From Ignavibacteria bacterium (GTDB taxonomy: Bacteria; Bacteroidota; Ignavibacteria; Tepidaquicellales; Tepidaquicellaceae), in NCBI GenBank assembly GCA_019187405.1, contig JABAQZ010000007.1, forward strand, positions 62,001-126,000: 64,000 nt of DNA, given 5' to 3'. Below the pieces are notes generated by a model. That model saw nothing but the letters and a program-made list of their open reading frames with translations. It had not been told where the DNA came from and searched no databases. Every line of letters begins with the position of its first letter. Within the stretch, counting starts at the first letter, position 1. This document shows, piece by piece, positions 9,745 through 17,183 of the stretch. A program made the translations under genes and the position numbers.

Positions 9745-10227
9745 ACTTCTGTGAACAAAAGTTCAAATTCCCCCTATCAAAGGAACCTGTGTCCAAAACA
9801 ATGGACAGTGATTCCAAAACAATGGACAGTGAAAAGAATTCAGAGAGCAGTGTTATTAATTCAGACTGAAGTGAAAAAAATTCAGAGAGCCGGAGCAATG
9901 AATAAAAGTTCAGTATAACTGAATCAAAGTTCAGTGAAAAAAATTCAGTGCAAAGTGAAAACATTTCAGAGCCGGGTGATATTTATTCAGAGTGATGTGA
10001 ATAAAATTCAGAGAGCGGGTAGAGTGAAACATAGATCAGTGAAATTATTTCGAAGCAATGTGATAAAATTTCAGTGTCCGGTAAATAATATGCAAAGCTC
10101 GATGCAGATAATTCAAAGCTAAATGAAAAATTTTCACTGAACGGTGAAAATATTTCAGAGAGCAGGAAGAGTGATTCAGAGTTTTATGAGACTTTTTCGA
10201 AGCAATGTGAAAGAATTTCAATGTCCT
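9745..10227. repeat. Degenerate tandem array on an exact 21-bp lattice (about 23 units)
   Basis: Units beginning GTGA (or ATGA/CTGA), then an A-rich stretch and TTCAG, recur at 9787, 9808, 9829, 9850, 9871, 9955, 9976, 9997, 10060, 10081, 10102, 10123, 10144 and 10207, all separated by multiples of 21. Other units (9751, 9898, 9919, 10024, 10171) sit exactly 6 bases off the lattice, so spacings of 27 and 15 cancel back to 42 or 63. Individual units are only about 50-75% alike. Read on the plus strand in the GTG frame the units give a 7-residue pattern V-K-x-(I/F)-Q-x-x, but in-frame stops interrupt it. Nothing else in the stretch looks genic. Confidence 0.85.
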
Positions 10228-10394
10228 AATAACTTTCCGTCCTGGTTGAGTCAACAGCATTTAAACAACTTCAAATTTCTTTGTCTGTCTGAGCAGGGAA
10301 TCAGCATGAAAATTATTAGGTTGCAATTTCTTTGCAATCAAATGAATCCTCGAATACTTCATACTTTTTACTCCTGAATTTTTCAAAGGATTAA

Positions 10395-10562
10395 TCCATT
10401 AAGATAATTATTTACGATGCTCTCGGCAAAGAAGTGAATGTTCTTCTTAACCAAAAACTTCAGCCGGGGAAATATGAAACTGAGTTCAATGCATCGGGTT
10501 ATGCGAGCGGCATGTACTTCTATAAAATGTTTGCTGAAGGATATTTGAAACAAAGAGGATGA
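10395..10562 (+). pseudogene. Relic of a T9SS type-A C-terminal sorting domain
   Basis: This open stretch encodes the hallmark second half of a T9SS sorting tail: IKIIIYDALGKEVNVLLNQ, then LQPGKYETEFNASGYASGMY and FYKMFAEGY, ending KQRG where intact tails carry a lysine-rich strand ending near LK. There is an in-frame TAA immediately upstream and no start codon or passenger protein, so it is the decayed end of a lost cargo gene. It documents that this genome used the T9SS sorting signal. Confidence 0.75.
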
Positions 10563-10570
10563 TATTAATT

Positions 10571-10645
10571 AAATAGCGACAAATGTCCCTATAGTAAATA
10601 GCGTCAAATGTCCCTATAGTAAATAGCGTCAAATGTCCCTATAGT
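10571..10645. repeat. Three tandem 25-bp repeats
   Basis: Three contiguous copies of a 25-bp unit start at 10571, 10596 and 10621. Each begins AAATAGCG and ends with ATGTCCCTATAGT; the second and third copies are identical and the first differs at one base (A for T at unit position 9). A fourth copy begins (AAATA) and breaks off. There are no spacers, so this is not a CRISPR array. Clustered short repeats of this kind can be the multi-repeat end of an insertion sequence such as the IS21 family, but no transposase is present. Confidence 0.85.
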
Positions 10646-10671
10646 AAATAACCAGATTTAATATATCGATC

Positions 10672-10705
10672 AATAAAGGATTCCTAAAAACCGGAATCCT
10701 TTATT
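10672..10705. terminator. Perfect 13-bp hairpin, possible bidirectional terminator
   Basis: The arm AATAAAGGATTCC and its exact complement flank an 8-base loop (TAAAAACC). The stem is long and perfect, but the following sequence is only moderately T-rich (TTATTATTTA). It could end transcription from the left remnants or be part of a mobile-element end. Confidence 0.6.
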
Positions 10706-10777
10706 ATTTACATAAAGGTGGTTAGGAAGCTTTTTTAGCTGTTGATGTTTAGTGAATTTGTCAGCTACAATAACGGT

Positions 10778-10867
10778 GTTGTTTGTGAACGAGTTTTATG
10801 CAGGCAAACGAACTTCACCAACAACAATTCTTATTCCTATCCCTTTGTTGTTTGTGACATAAGTTTA
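10778..10867. repeat. Imperfect inverted repeat plus a direct copy of its left arm
   Basis: GTTGTTTGTGAA at 10778-10789 pairs with TTCACCAACAAC at 10814-10825 with one mismatch in 12. A direct copy of the left arm, starting GTTGTTTGTGA and again followed by an AGTTT, begins at about 10847. No coding capacity is seen. The arrangement resembles a decayed small mobile-element end. The rest of 10706-11054 is AT-rich and should contain the promoter of the protease gene, but I cannot point to a specific one. Confidence 0.45.
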
Positions 10868-11054
10868 ACTGCAAATTACTTTAATTATTTTATCTTAACT
10901 TATCAATGCTGTTAAACTCAATATACATCAACAACGGCAAAGCAAGACTTACAACTGCAAATAGACTCCCGAATTATTAAATGCAATTTTGATTATTTTG
11001 ATTTTGTGTTTATAATAAATTATTTTGAATCCTCAATAATTTAAATTTCGAATT

Positions 11055-14000
11055 ATGATTAAACTTATTCTTATTGCCTATCTTTTGGTATTTTCTGTTA
11101 GCTCTGTATTTTCACAAAGTGTTACTGTTACAGAAAGACTTTCATCTAAAATGAAAAGTCTTAATCCTCTTGAATATACAAGAGTACTGATTCTCTTAAA
11201 AGACAGGATTGATATAGAATCTCTTGACAAAGAACTTTATGAAAAAAGAGTTAATATAAAAGACAGGTCTGAAATTGTAATTACAGCTCTTCGAAAGAAA
11301 GCTGAAGAAACTCAAAAACCGATTTCCGACTATCTCTCTGACCAGCAAGCCGAAGGAAAAATAAAACAGATGATTAATTACTGGATTACTAATATGATTT
11401 TCATTGAAGCTACAACTGACGTAATCTTTAATTTAACTAAAAGAACTGATGTGGATGTAATGGATCTCGATGCTGAACTCGAAACTGATAAACCCTATGA
11501 TTTAAAACCCTCTCCCCGGATTACCGAATCCGTTGAAAACGGATTGAAAGTTATCAAGGCCGATTCTTTATGGAAACTCGGCATTACGGGTGCAGGCAGA
11601 ACTGTCATGAATATTGACGGCGGCGTAAATGGCTCTCATCCGGCTCTGTCTCCAAGATGGTGGGGAAATAACGGAAGGCAATGGTACCATTCTTGGTTTG
11701 ATCCGATTTCCCCAGTCAGCACTTCCCCTTTTGATTGCGCTTCAGGCGGAACTTATCACGGTACTCACACTATGGGAATTATGTGCGGAAGAAATACCGC
11801 AACCGGCGATACTGTCGGTGTTGCTCCCGATGCTTTCTGGATGGCCGCTGGCATAACGGATTGTCCCGGCGCATCATATCCCTCCATGAATATCGCCGCT
11901 TTCCAGTGGGCTATGGATCCCGATACAAATGTTTCCACAATGGATATGCCTGATGTTATAAACTGTTCTTGGAGAGACCCAAGTGCAACAGACGAATGCA
12001 CAACTTCCATTTACAGAACTGTTTTGACTGCTGTCGAAGCAGCAGGAATTGCTATTGTGTTTTCAGCAGGAAATTCAGGCTCAGGTGCATCAACTATCAC
12101 TCCTCCAAAGAATATTAACATTGATTCTGTAAATGTATTTTGTGTTGGAAATATAAACGGCAGTACTTTGGTTATCAGCAGTTCATCGAGCAGAGGACCT
12201 TCTTTATGCGGAGGTTCGGGTACTCTCCTCATTAAACCCGAAGTATGCGCACCAGGAACCAGCATCAGATCAACTTGGTCTGGATCAAGTTATTACTCAA
12301 TCAGCGGAACATCTATGGCTTCTCCGCATGTTGCCGGATGTATCGCACTGCTTAAACAAGCAGCTCCCGGTTTGACAGGTAAAGAACTCAAAGCAATCCT
12401 TTTGTCAACAACTACTGATCTCGGAACAGCCGGCGAAGATAATTCATACGGCAAAGGCTTGGTTAATGTCTACAAAGCTTATCAAATGCTCGGTCCCGTG
12501 ATTAATCATTCTCCGTTACCAAATACAGAAAATCTTTCAGGACCATATACAGTTAACTGTACCATTACTGCTACTACCGCAGGTATAGATCCTTCAAAAA
12601 CTAAGCTTCTCTGGTCAAGAAACAATCCTGTCATTACTGATAGTTTGCTTATGACAAATTCTGGCGGAAATAACTGGACTGCAAACATTCCCGGTAACGG
12701 CGCTTCGGCTACTTACAGATATTATATCAAAACTACCGACAGCTCCGGAAAAACCTCTGTTTCACCTGCAGGTGCTTCTGCAGTTCTTCATTCTTTTACG
12801 GCAGAACAGGATAATCAGGATCCGGTTATTTCTCACTCACAACTTCCGGATCAGTCAAAGCCAAACTGGCCTGTTACCGTTTCTGCAACCGTCACCGATA
12901 ATATCGGTATTGATTCGGCATGGGTAAGATGGTATATAAATTCTACAGGCACGGGTATTAAACACTTCAAACTGAATAATTCAGGCGGCAGTCTTTATTC
13001 GGCTTTGTTCAATTCATTAAATTCTGATGTTAGCATAGGCGACAAAATTTATTATAAAATATTTGCAAGTGATAATTCTCTTTCTCATAATTCTGATTCT
13101 ACTGCTTTGTTTAATTTTAACATTACTGAGGTTAAGCTCTGTGAAGGATTTACAAGCAGTACTTTCCCGCCGTCCGAATGGAATCTTGAATATAGCGGAA
13201 CGGCATATTGGACAAGAAATACCGTCAGCAGTTACGGCAACGGAAGCGGTTCGGCAAAATTCGATTTCTGGAGTGCGGCAACCGGTACTATTCAGTCCAT
13301 GTACACTCTGACTTTTTCACCGACTTTAAATTCCGATTCATTAAAGTTTGATCATGCTTATGCGCCATATTCATCCGGAACTGATTCGCTTGTTATAGAA
13401 ACTTCAACTAACGGAGGTTCTTCTTATTCCCAATTGGTAAGACTCCACGGAAATGCATCCGGCGGTGAACTGAATACGGCTTCAACTTCCACAACTGTTT
13501 TCACCCCGACAAATTCTCAATGGGCAACAAAGAAATATCCTTTGCCTATTGGAACAAACAAAGTAAAATTTAGAGCCAGAAGCGGTTACGGAAATAATCT
13601 TTATCTTGACAGTATCTGTGTTGTTAACAATGCAGCTGCATCTGTTTCAAACATATCATTCATTCAGGAAGGTTTCTTCAATACAGGAGCATCTGCCCTT
13701 AACAAATCCGATACGACAAAACTTTATCTTAGAAATTCTGCTTCACCATATAATATTATTGATTCATCCGTCGCCATTCTGGATTCGGTCTCTTTTACTG
13801 CATCAGCAATATTTGCAAATGCGCCGACTGGCGTTTTTTATGTTCAGATAAAACACAGAAATTCACTTGAAACATGGAGCAAACCGTCAGGTGAAAGTTA
13901 TATCAGAGGTAACATTTTCAATTATGATTTTACAACATCTCAAAGCCAGGCTTTCGGCAATAATATGATTTTCAAAAATTCAAAGTATTGTATTTTCAGC

Positions 14001-14183
14001 GGTGACCTTAACTATGACGGTATTATTGATGCTTCGGATAACGGAGCAATTGACAACGACGCGGCAAATTTTATGACGGGATATGTTATCTCTGATGTAA
14101 CCGGTGATGATATTACTGATGCAAGCGACCTGGCAATTGCCGGTAACAATGCCGCTAATTTTGTAATCCTCATCAGTCCGTAA
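11055..14183 (+). CDS. Secreted subtilisin-like (S8) serine protease with dockerin-like C-terminal tail
   Basis: A 1042-residue exported protease. A signal peptide (1-20, ending SVFSQ) is followed by an I9-like propeptide region (about 25-150) and an S8 catalytic domain (about 180-480). The triad is visible: Asp188 (VMNIDGGVNG), His235 (TYHGTHTMG) and Ser420 (ISGTSMASPHVAG), with the oxyanion Asn in FSAGNSGSG. Beyond it are beta-rich modules (about 490-900) with repeated ISHSQLP/INHSPLP openings. The last 65 residues hold two 12-residue Ca-binding-like loops, DLNYDGIIDASD and DVTGDDITDASD, as in dockerin repeats, ending NFVILISP. There is no T9SS tail, so surface retention or release must work another way. 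It stands alone between repeats and a convergent minus-strand gene. Confidence 0.93.
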   Translation: MIKLILIAYLLVFSVSSVFSQSVTVTERLSSKMKSLNPLEYTRVLILLKDRIDIESLDKELYEKRVNIKDRSEIVITALRKKAEETQKPISDYLSDQQAEGKIKQMINYWITNMIFIEATTDVIFNLTKRTDVDVMDLDAELETDKPYDLKPSPRITESVENGLKVIKADSLWKLGITGAGRTVMNIDGGVNGSHPALSPRWWGNNGRQWYHSWFDPISPVSTSPFDCASGGTYHGTHTMGIMCGRNTATGDTVGVAPDAFWMAAGITDCPGASYPSMNIAAFQWAMDPDTNVSTMDMPDVINCSWRDPSATDECTTSIYRTVLTAVEAAGIAIVFSAGNSGSGASTITPPKNINIDSVNVFCVGNINGSTLVISSSSSRGPSLCGGSGTLLIKPEVCAPGTSIRSTWSGSSYYSISGTSMASPHVAGCIALLKQAAPGLTGKELKAILLSTTTDLGTAGEDNSYGKGLVNVYKAYQMLGPVINHSPLPNTENLSGPYTVNCTITATTAGIDPSKTKLLWSRNNPVITDSLLMTNSGGNNWTANIPGNGASATYRYYIKTTDSSGKTSVSPAGASAVLHSFTAEQDNQDPVISHSQLPDQSKPNWPVTVSATVTDNIGIDSAWVRWYINSTGTGIKHFKLNNSGGSLYSALFNSLNSDVSIGDKIYYKIFASDNSLSHNSDSTALFNFNITEVKLCEGFTSSTFPPSEWNLEYSGTAYWTRNTVSSYGNGSGSAKFDFWSAATGTIQSMYTLTFSPTLNSDSLKFDHAYAPYSSGTDSLVIETSTNGGSSYSQLVRLHGNASGGELNTASTSTTVFTPTNSQWATKKYPLPIGTNKVKFRARSGYGNNLYLDSICVVNNAAASVSNISFIQEGFFNTGASALNKSDTTKLYLRNSASPYNIIDSSVAILDSVSFTASAIFANAPTGVFYVQIKHRNSLETWSKPSGESYIRGNIFNYDFTTSQSQAFGNNMIFKNSKYCIFSGDLNYDGIIDASDNGAIDNDAANFMTGYVISDVTGDDITDASDLAIAGNNAANFVILISP

Positions 14184-14307
14184 GAAAATGAAATCTTCCG
14201 GTGAGTTAATGTGCAATCCAATGCGAAGAAATTAAAATTTTAAATATAAAATGTTAGTTGTGATTAGAAAAAGGATGTAATTAGATTTTCTGAAATGTGA
14301 AATGTTT

Positions 14308-14322
14308 GTTTTTCGCGAAAAC
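14308..14322. other. Short palindrome between convergent genes
   Basis: GTTTTTCGCGAAAAC is a near-perfect 15-base palindrome in the 174-bp gap between the convergent protease and dehydratase genes. It lacks a following T-run, so it is only a weak terminator candidate. Confidence 0.3.
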
Positions 14323-14357
14323 TTAAACTGAAAAAAAGTATTTAAGAATATAACATT

Positions 14358-15347
14358 TTACATATTATAAATATCGCTTTTGTACATAGACTGGTTTTTC
14401 TTATCTGAAAACCAGTCTATTGTTTTTCTGATGCCTTCTTCAAAAGAAACTTTTTGTTTCCAACTCGTCAGTTTTTTTAATTTTTCATTCGAACCGAGAA
14501 GTCTTTTTATTTCGCTTTTGTCCGGTCTGATTCTTTCGTTATCTGTTTCGATTTCGCAATTCAATTTCATCTGCATGAATATTTCTCCGGCAATTTCATT
14601 TACTGATAGTTCGGTTTGTGTGGCAATGTTAATTTCTTCCCCAATGGTTTTATTGCTTTTAAATATTTCAACAAATCCATCTATCGTATCGCTTATATAA
14701 ACCATGTCCCTTGTCGGAGTTATATCGCCAAGTTTGATTTTAGATTTCCCTGAAAGCGCTTGAATAATTATTGACGGAATAATTGCTCTTGCTGATTGTC
14801 TCGGACCGAATGTATTAAAAGGACGAACAATTGTAACAGGAAGGTCAAACGATCTGTAAAATGATTCTGCAATTCTGTCTGCGGAGATCTTCGTTGCGCT
14901 GTATGGAGACTGTCCCTGAAACGGATGAACTTCGGTTATGGGAACAAACTGCGCTGTTCCATATACTTCTGAAGTAGATGTAATAAAGACTCTTTTAATA
15001 GTACTTAGTCTTCTGGCAGCTTGAAGAATGTTCAGTGTCCCTTTAATGTTGGTATCGACATAGCTGTCTGGCGAATGATAACTGAATGGAATGCCAATTA
15101 ATGCTGCAAGATGAAAAACTGCATCAACGCCTTTCATACTCTCATAGACTCCGTTTGGGTCTCTGACATCGCCGCTAAAAATCTCAATCTTATTTTTTAT
15201 TTCGGCGCTTAAGCTGTCTATCCATCCCCATGAATTAAATGAGTTATAAAAAACGAAAGCTCTGACTTTATATTCCTCTTTAATCAGCTTTTCTACCAGA
15301 TGGCTTCCAATAAAACCGTCAGCGCCGGTCACCAAAACTTTTTCCAT
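14358..15347 (-). CDS. legB: LegB-like NAD-dependent sugar 4,6-dehydratase
   Basis: A 329-residue extended SDR enzyme whose sequence follows LegB, the nucleotide-GlcNAc 4,6-dehydratase of legionaminic acid synthesis, closely along its length. Recognizable pieces are VTGADGFIGSHL with the NAD motif at residues 8-15, the LegB-typical YNSFNSWGW, HLAALIGIPFSYHSPDSYV, STSEVYGTA, catalytic Y149-x3-K153 (SPYSATKISAD), RPFNTFGPRQSARA and RIRPDKSE. It would convert a GDP- or UDP-GlcNAc to its 4-keto-6-deoxy form in the cytoplasm. The gene lies 61 bp downstream of a sugar nucleotidyltransferase on the same strand, which fits a pathway for making such a nucleotide sugar. Other leg genes (legC, legI, legF) are not in this window. 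The start is ATG. Confidence 0.8.
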   Translation of the reverse strand: MEKVLVTGADGFIGSHLVEKLIKEEYKVRAFVFYNSFNSWGWIDSLSAEIKNKIEIFSGDVRDPNGVYESMKGVDAVFHLAALIGIPFSYHSPDSYVDTNIKGTLNILQAARRLSTIKRVFITSTSEVYGTAQFVPITEVHPFQGQSPYSATKISADRIAESFYRSFDLPVTIVRPFNTFGPRQSARAIIPSIIIQALSGKSKIKLGDITPTRDMVYISDTIDGFVEIFKSNKTIGEEINIATQTELSVNEIAGEIFMQMKLNCEIETDNERIRPDKSEIKRLLGSNEKLKKLTSWKQKVSFEEGIRKTIDWFSDKKNQSMYKSDIYNM

Positions 15348-15408
15348 TAATATATTTGATTAAAAATTTGTCTGTAAATTAATCTGAAGCATCCGGCAAT
15401 TGAAAACA

Positions 15409-16134
15409 TCAGTTATCACTGTCCTGAAGTTCATTTCCGTTTTCCTGAAAATGCTCATTGTAAATTTCCTGCGCTTTTTCATAATCATCGAGCCTGCCGA
15501 TGTCGAGCCAGTATTCGCTGATTTCATATTTAGAAACTTCCGAATTCTCGTTCAGCATTTTCATTATCAGCTTATCCATTCCAAAGTATTCATCCTTAGG
15601 AAAAAATTTAAAAATCTCCGGTTTTAAAACATAAATGCCGGCGAGAATATACATTGTAATATTCGGCTTCTCCTGAATCTTTGTAACTCTATCACCTTCA
15701 AAAAAAATGTTTCCGAAATCAAACGGCGTAATTTCTTTTTTAATGGAAATGGTAAGTAAGGAATCCTGTTTTGCGGCAAAATCATACAACTTCGAAAAAT
15801 CAATGAGGCTCAAGATATCGCCGTTCATTACAATGAATGGTTCGGTAAATTTTTCTTTCAGCAATAAAAGTGGACCGGCTGTGCCGAGTGGTTTTTTTTC
15901 CTGGCTGATAAAAAGCTTAACGCCGTATCTCGAGCCGTCGCCGAAGAAGCTTTCAATGTATTGTGATTTGTAATTGGTTGCCAGATAAATTTCGTCAAAG
16001 CCGAATTTCTTCAGTCTTTCTATCTGAATTTCCATAACGGATTTCTCGCCGATTGGAAGCAGCGGTTTTGGAATAATTTCAGTAAAAGGTTTTAGCCTTG
16101 CTCCGAGTCCACCGGCAAGAATAACGGCTTTCAT
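15409..16134 (-). CDS. Sugar-phosphate nucleotidyltransferase
   Basis: A 241-residue NTP_transferase enzyme that joins a sugar 1-phosphate to a nucleotide. The N-terminal signature MKAVILAGGLGARLKPFTE and the IPKPLLPIG lysine motif are complete, GTAGPLLLL follows, and the metal-binding FIVMNGDIL and the late DIGRLDDYEKA match mannose-1-phosphate guanylyltransferase-like and PtmE-like proteins. It lacks a left-handed beta-helix domain and a CBS domain. Being upstream of the LegB-like gene, it may make the GDP- or UDP-amino sugar that LegB dehydrates. That link is inferred from gene order, and the nucleotide specificity is not readable here. Confidence 0.82.
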   Translation of the reverse strand: MKAVILAGGLGARLKPFTEIIPKPLLPIGEKSVMEIQIERLKKFGFDEIYLATNYKSQYIESFFGDGSRYGVKLFISQEKKPLGTAGPLLLLKEKFTEPFIVMNGDILSLIDFSKLYDFAAKQDSLLTISIKKEITPFDFGNIFFEGDRVTKIQEKPNITMYILAGIYVLKPEIFKFFPKDEYFGMDKLIMKMLNENSEVSKYEISEYWLDIGRLDDYEKAQEIYNEHFQENGNELQDSDN

Positions 16135-16404
16135 TTTTTAAAATTTTGTTTTACTAATTTAAATAGATATCTAAAGTATAATAAAATTATAATAACGTAT
16201 GAACAGAAGAATCTTTATTACTAAGAGCATACATACCATTCCACATTTCAGTTTTCCATTTTTAAAATAGCTAATGAAAGTGATTTTTTGAATGTTAAAA
16301 TGACTAATTGCAGAATATGTTGATTCATGGGATATTTAAATTGAAAATGATACTTAAAAATACTATTTTATATCAAATAATTTTTTCTAATTAGTATTTC
16401 TAAA

Positions 16405-17115
16405 ATGATTGTGCTAAAAGAACATCTTTATAATATCACATTTTTGGCTGTTGTATTCATTTCTTTATTCTTCTTTATGGGAGTTGAGGTAGTTCAAGAT
16501 ATGCATATAAAAGGAAATGGTGCAGGCAGCATGAAGTTGACATATTTTGTCTCCGAATCCGTAGCTCAAAAAAATAGTAATCTTATTGGTAATTTTCCGT
16601 TTGATGACGCACGAGTTAAAGAATATTTTACTGCGCCGGGAGTTACTTTAAAAAAATCACAGATAATTAAAAAGGATGGTAATATTTATGTGGTGGCAGA
16701 TATTGATTTCACCACTGTTTATAAAATCAAAGACCTGAAAGGATTTCAGGGCACTAATTCAAGTTTTCTCAAAACCGATAGTGGAATGGTTTTTTACTGG
16801 AATCTAAAAGGAAATGACCCTAAACAATCCGGTGTCCTTGATAAAATATCTTATTCTTTTTCTTTTGATGGAGACATAAAATCAACAACCGGACTTATTA
16901 AAGATAAGAAAGTTATATATTATAGAGATACAAAATCGGGAAGTTTCAATTCAGATCTTTTCTGCTCAGTCACAGTAACACCGTCCGAAGTAAAGTCAAC
17001 GGGCAGTGAGACAAATCAGGAAAAAACTGAGAATAAATCTTGTGGACTTTTCGGCATCGAATTACCGCTTATTCTTGTAGGAGGTTATTTTTTTACGAGA
17101 AAACTCCGAAAATAA
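16405..17115 (+). CDS. Membrane-anchored LppM-like protein with Cys-hydrophobic-basic C-terminus
   Basis: A 236-residue exported protein with an N-terminal hydrophobic segment (about 10-28) acting as signal or anchor. The ectodomain begins VQDMHIKGNGAGSMKL, a strand pattern like the LppM domain (a lipid-binding-type fold first named in mycobacteria), and continues with WNLKGNDP. After a polar linker (about 190-210, SETNQEKTENK) the protein ends SCGLFGIELPLILVGGYF then TRKLRK: one cysteine, a membrane-length hydrophobic run and a basic end. That layout is like MYXO-CTERM-type sorting tails. No neighbours support a function. It is a single-gene unit ending in a terminator. Confidence 0.55.
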   Translation: MIVLKEHLYNITFLAVVFISLFFFMGVEVVQDMHIKGNGAGSMKLTYFVSESVAQKNSNLIGNFPFDDARVKEYFTAPGVTLKKSQIIKKDGNIYVVADIDFTTVYKIKDLKGFQGTNSSFLKTDSGMVFYWNLKGNDPKQSGVLDKISYSFSFDGDIKSTTGLIKDKKVIYYRDTKSGSFNSDLFCSVTVTPSEVKSTGSETNQEKTENKSCGLFGIELPLILVGGYFFTRKLRK

Positions 17116-17138
17116 ATTAATACTTAGTTTCAATTTTT

Positions 17139-17172
17139 AAAGCATATTCATACTTTGAATATGCTTTTTTAA
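17139..17172. terminator. Bidirectional intrinsic terminator
   Basis: AAAGCATATTCA at 17139-17150 pairs perfectly with TGAATATGCTTT at 17156-17167 across a 5-base loop, followed by T-rich sequence. The plus-strand gene ending at 17115 and the minus-strand gene ending at 17184 converge on it. Confidence 0.88.
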
Positions 17173-17183
17173 TTTTTTAAATC

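Noticed and set aside
9722-10377. Several open frames of 60-80 codons on both strands within the 21-bp array as small genes
   Set aside because: They follow from the repeat period being a multiple of three; residues mirror the repeat, stops interrupt the best frame, and none has a start signal or recognizable family.
10571-10645. Short CRISPR array
   Set aside because: The three units abut directly without spacers.
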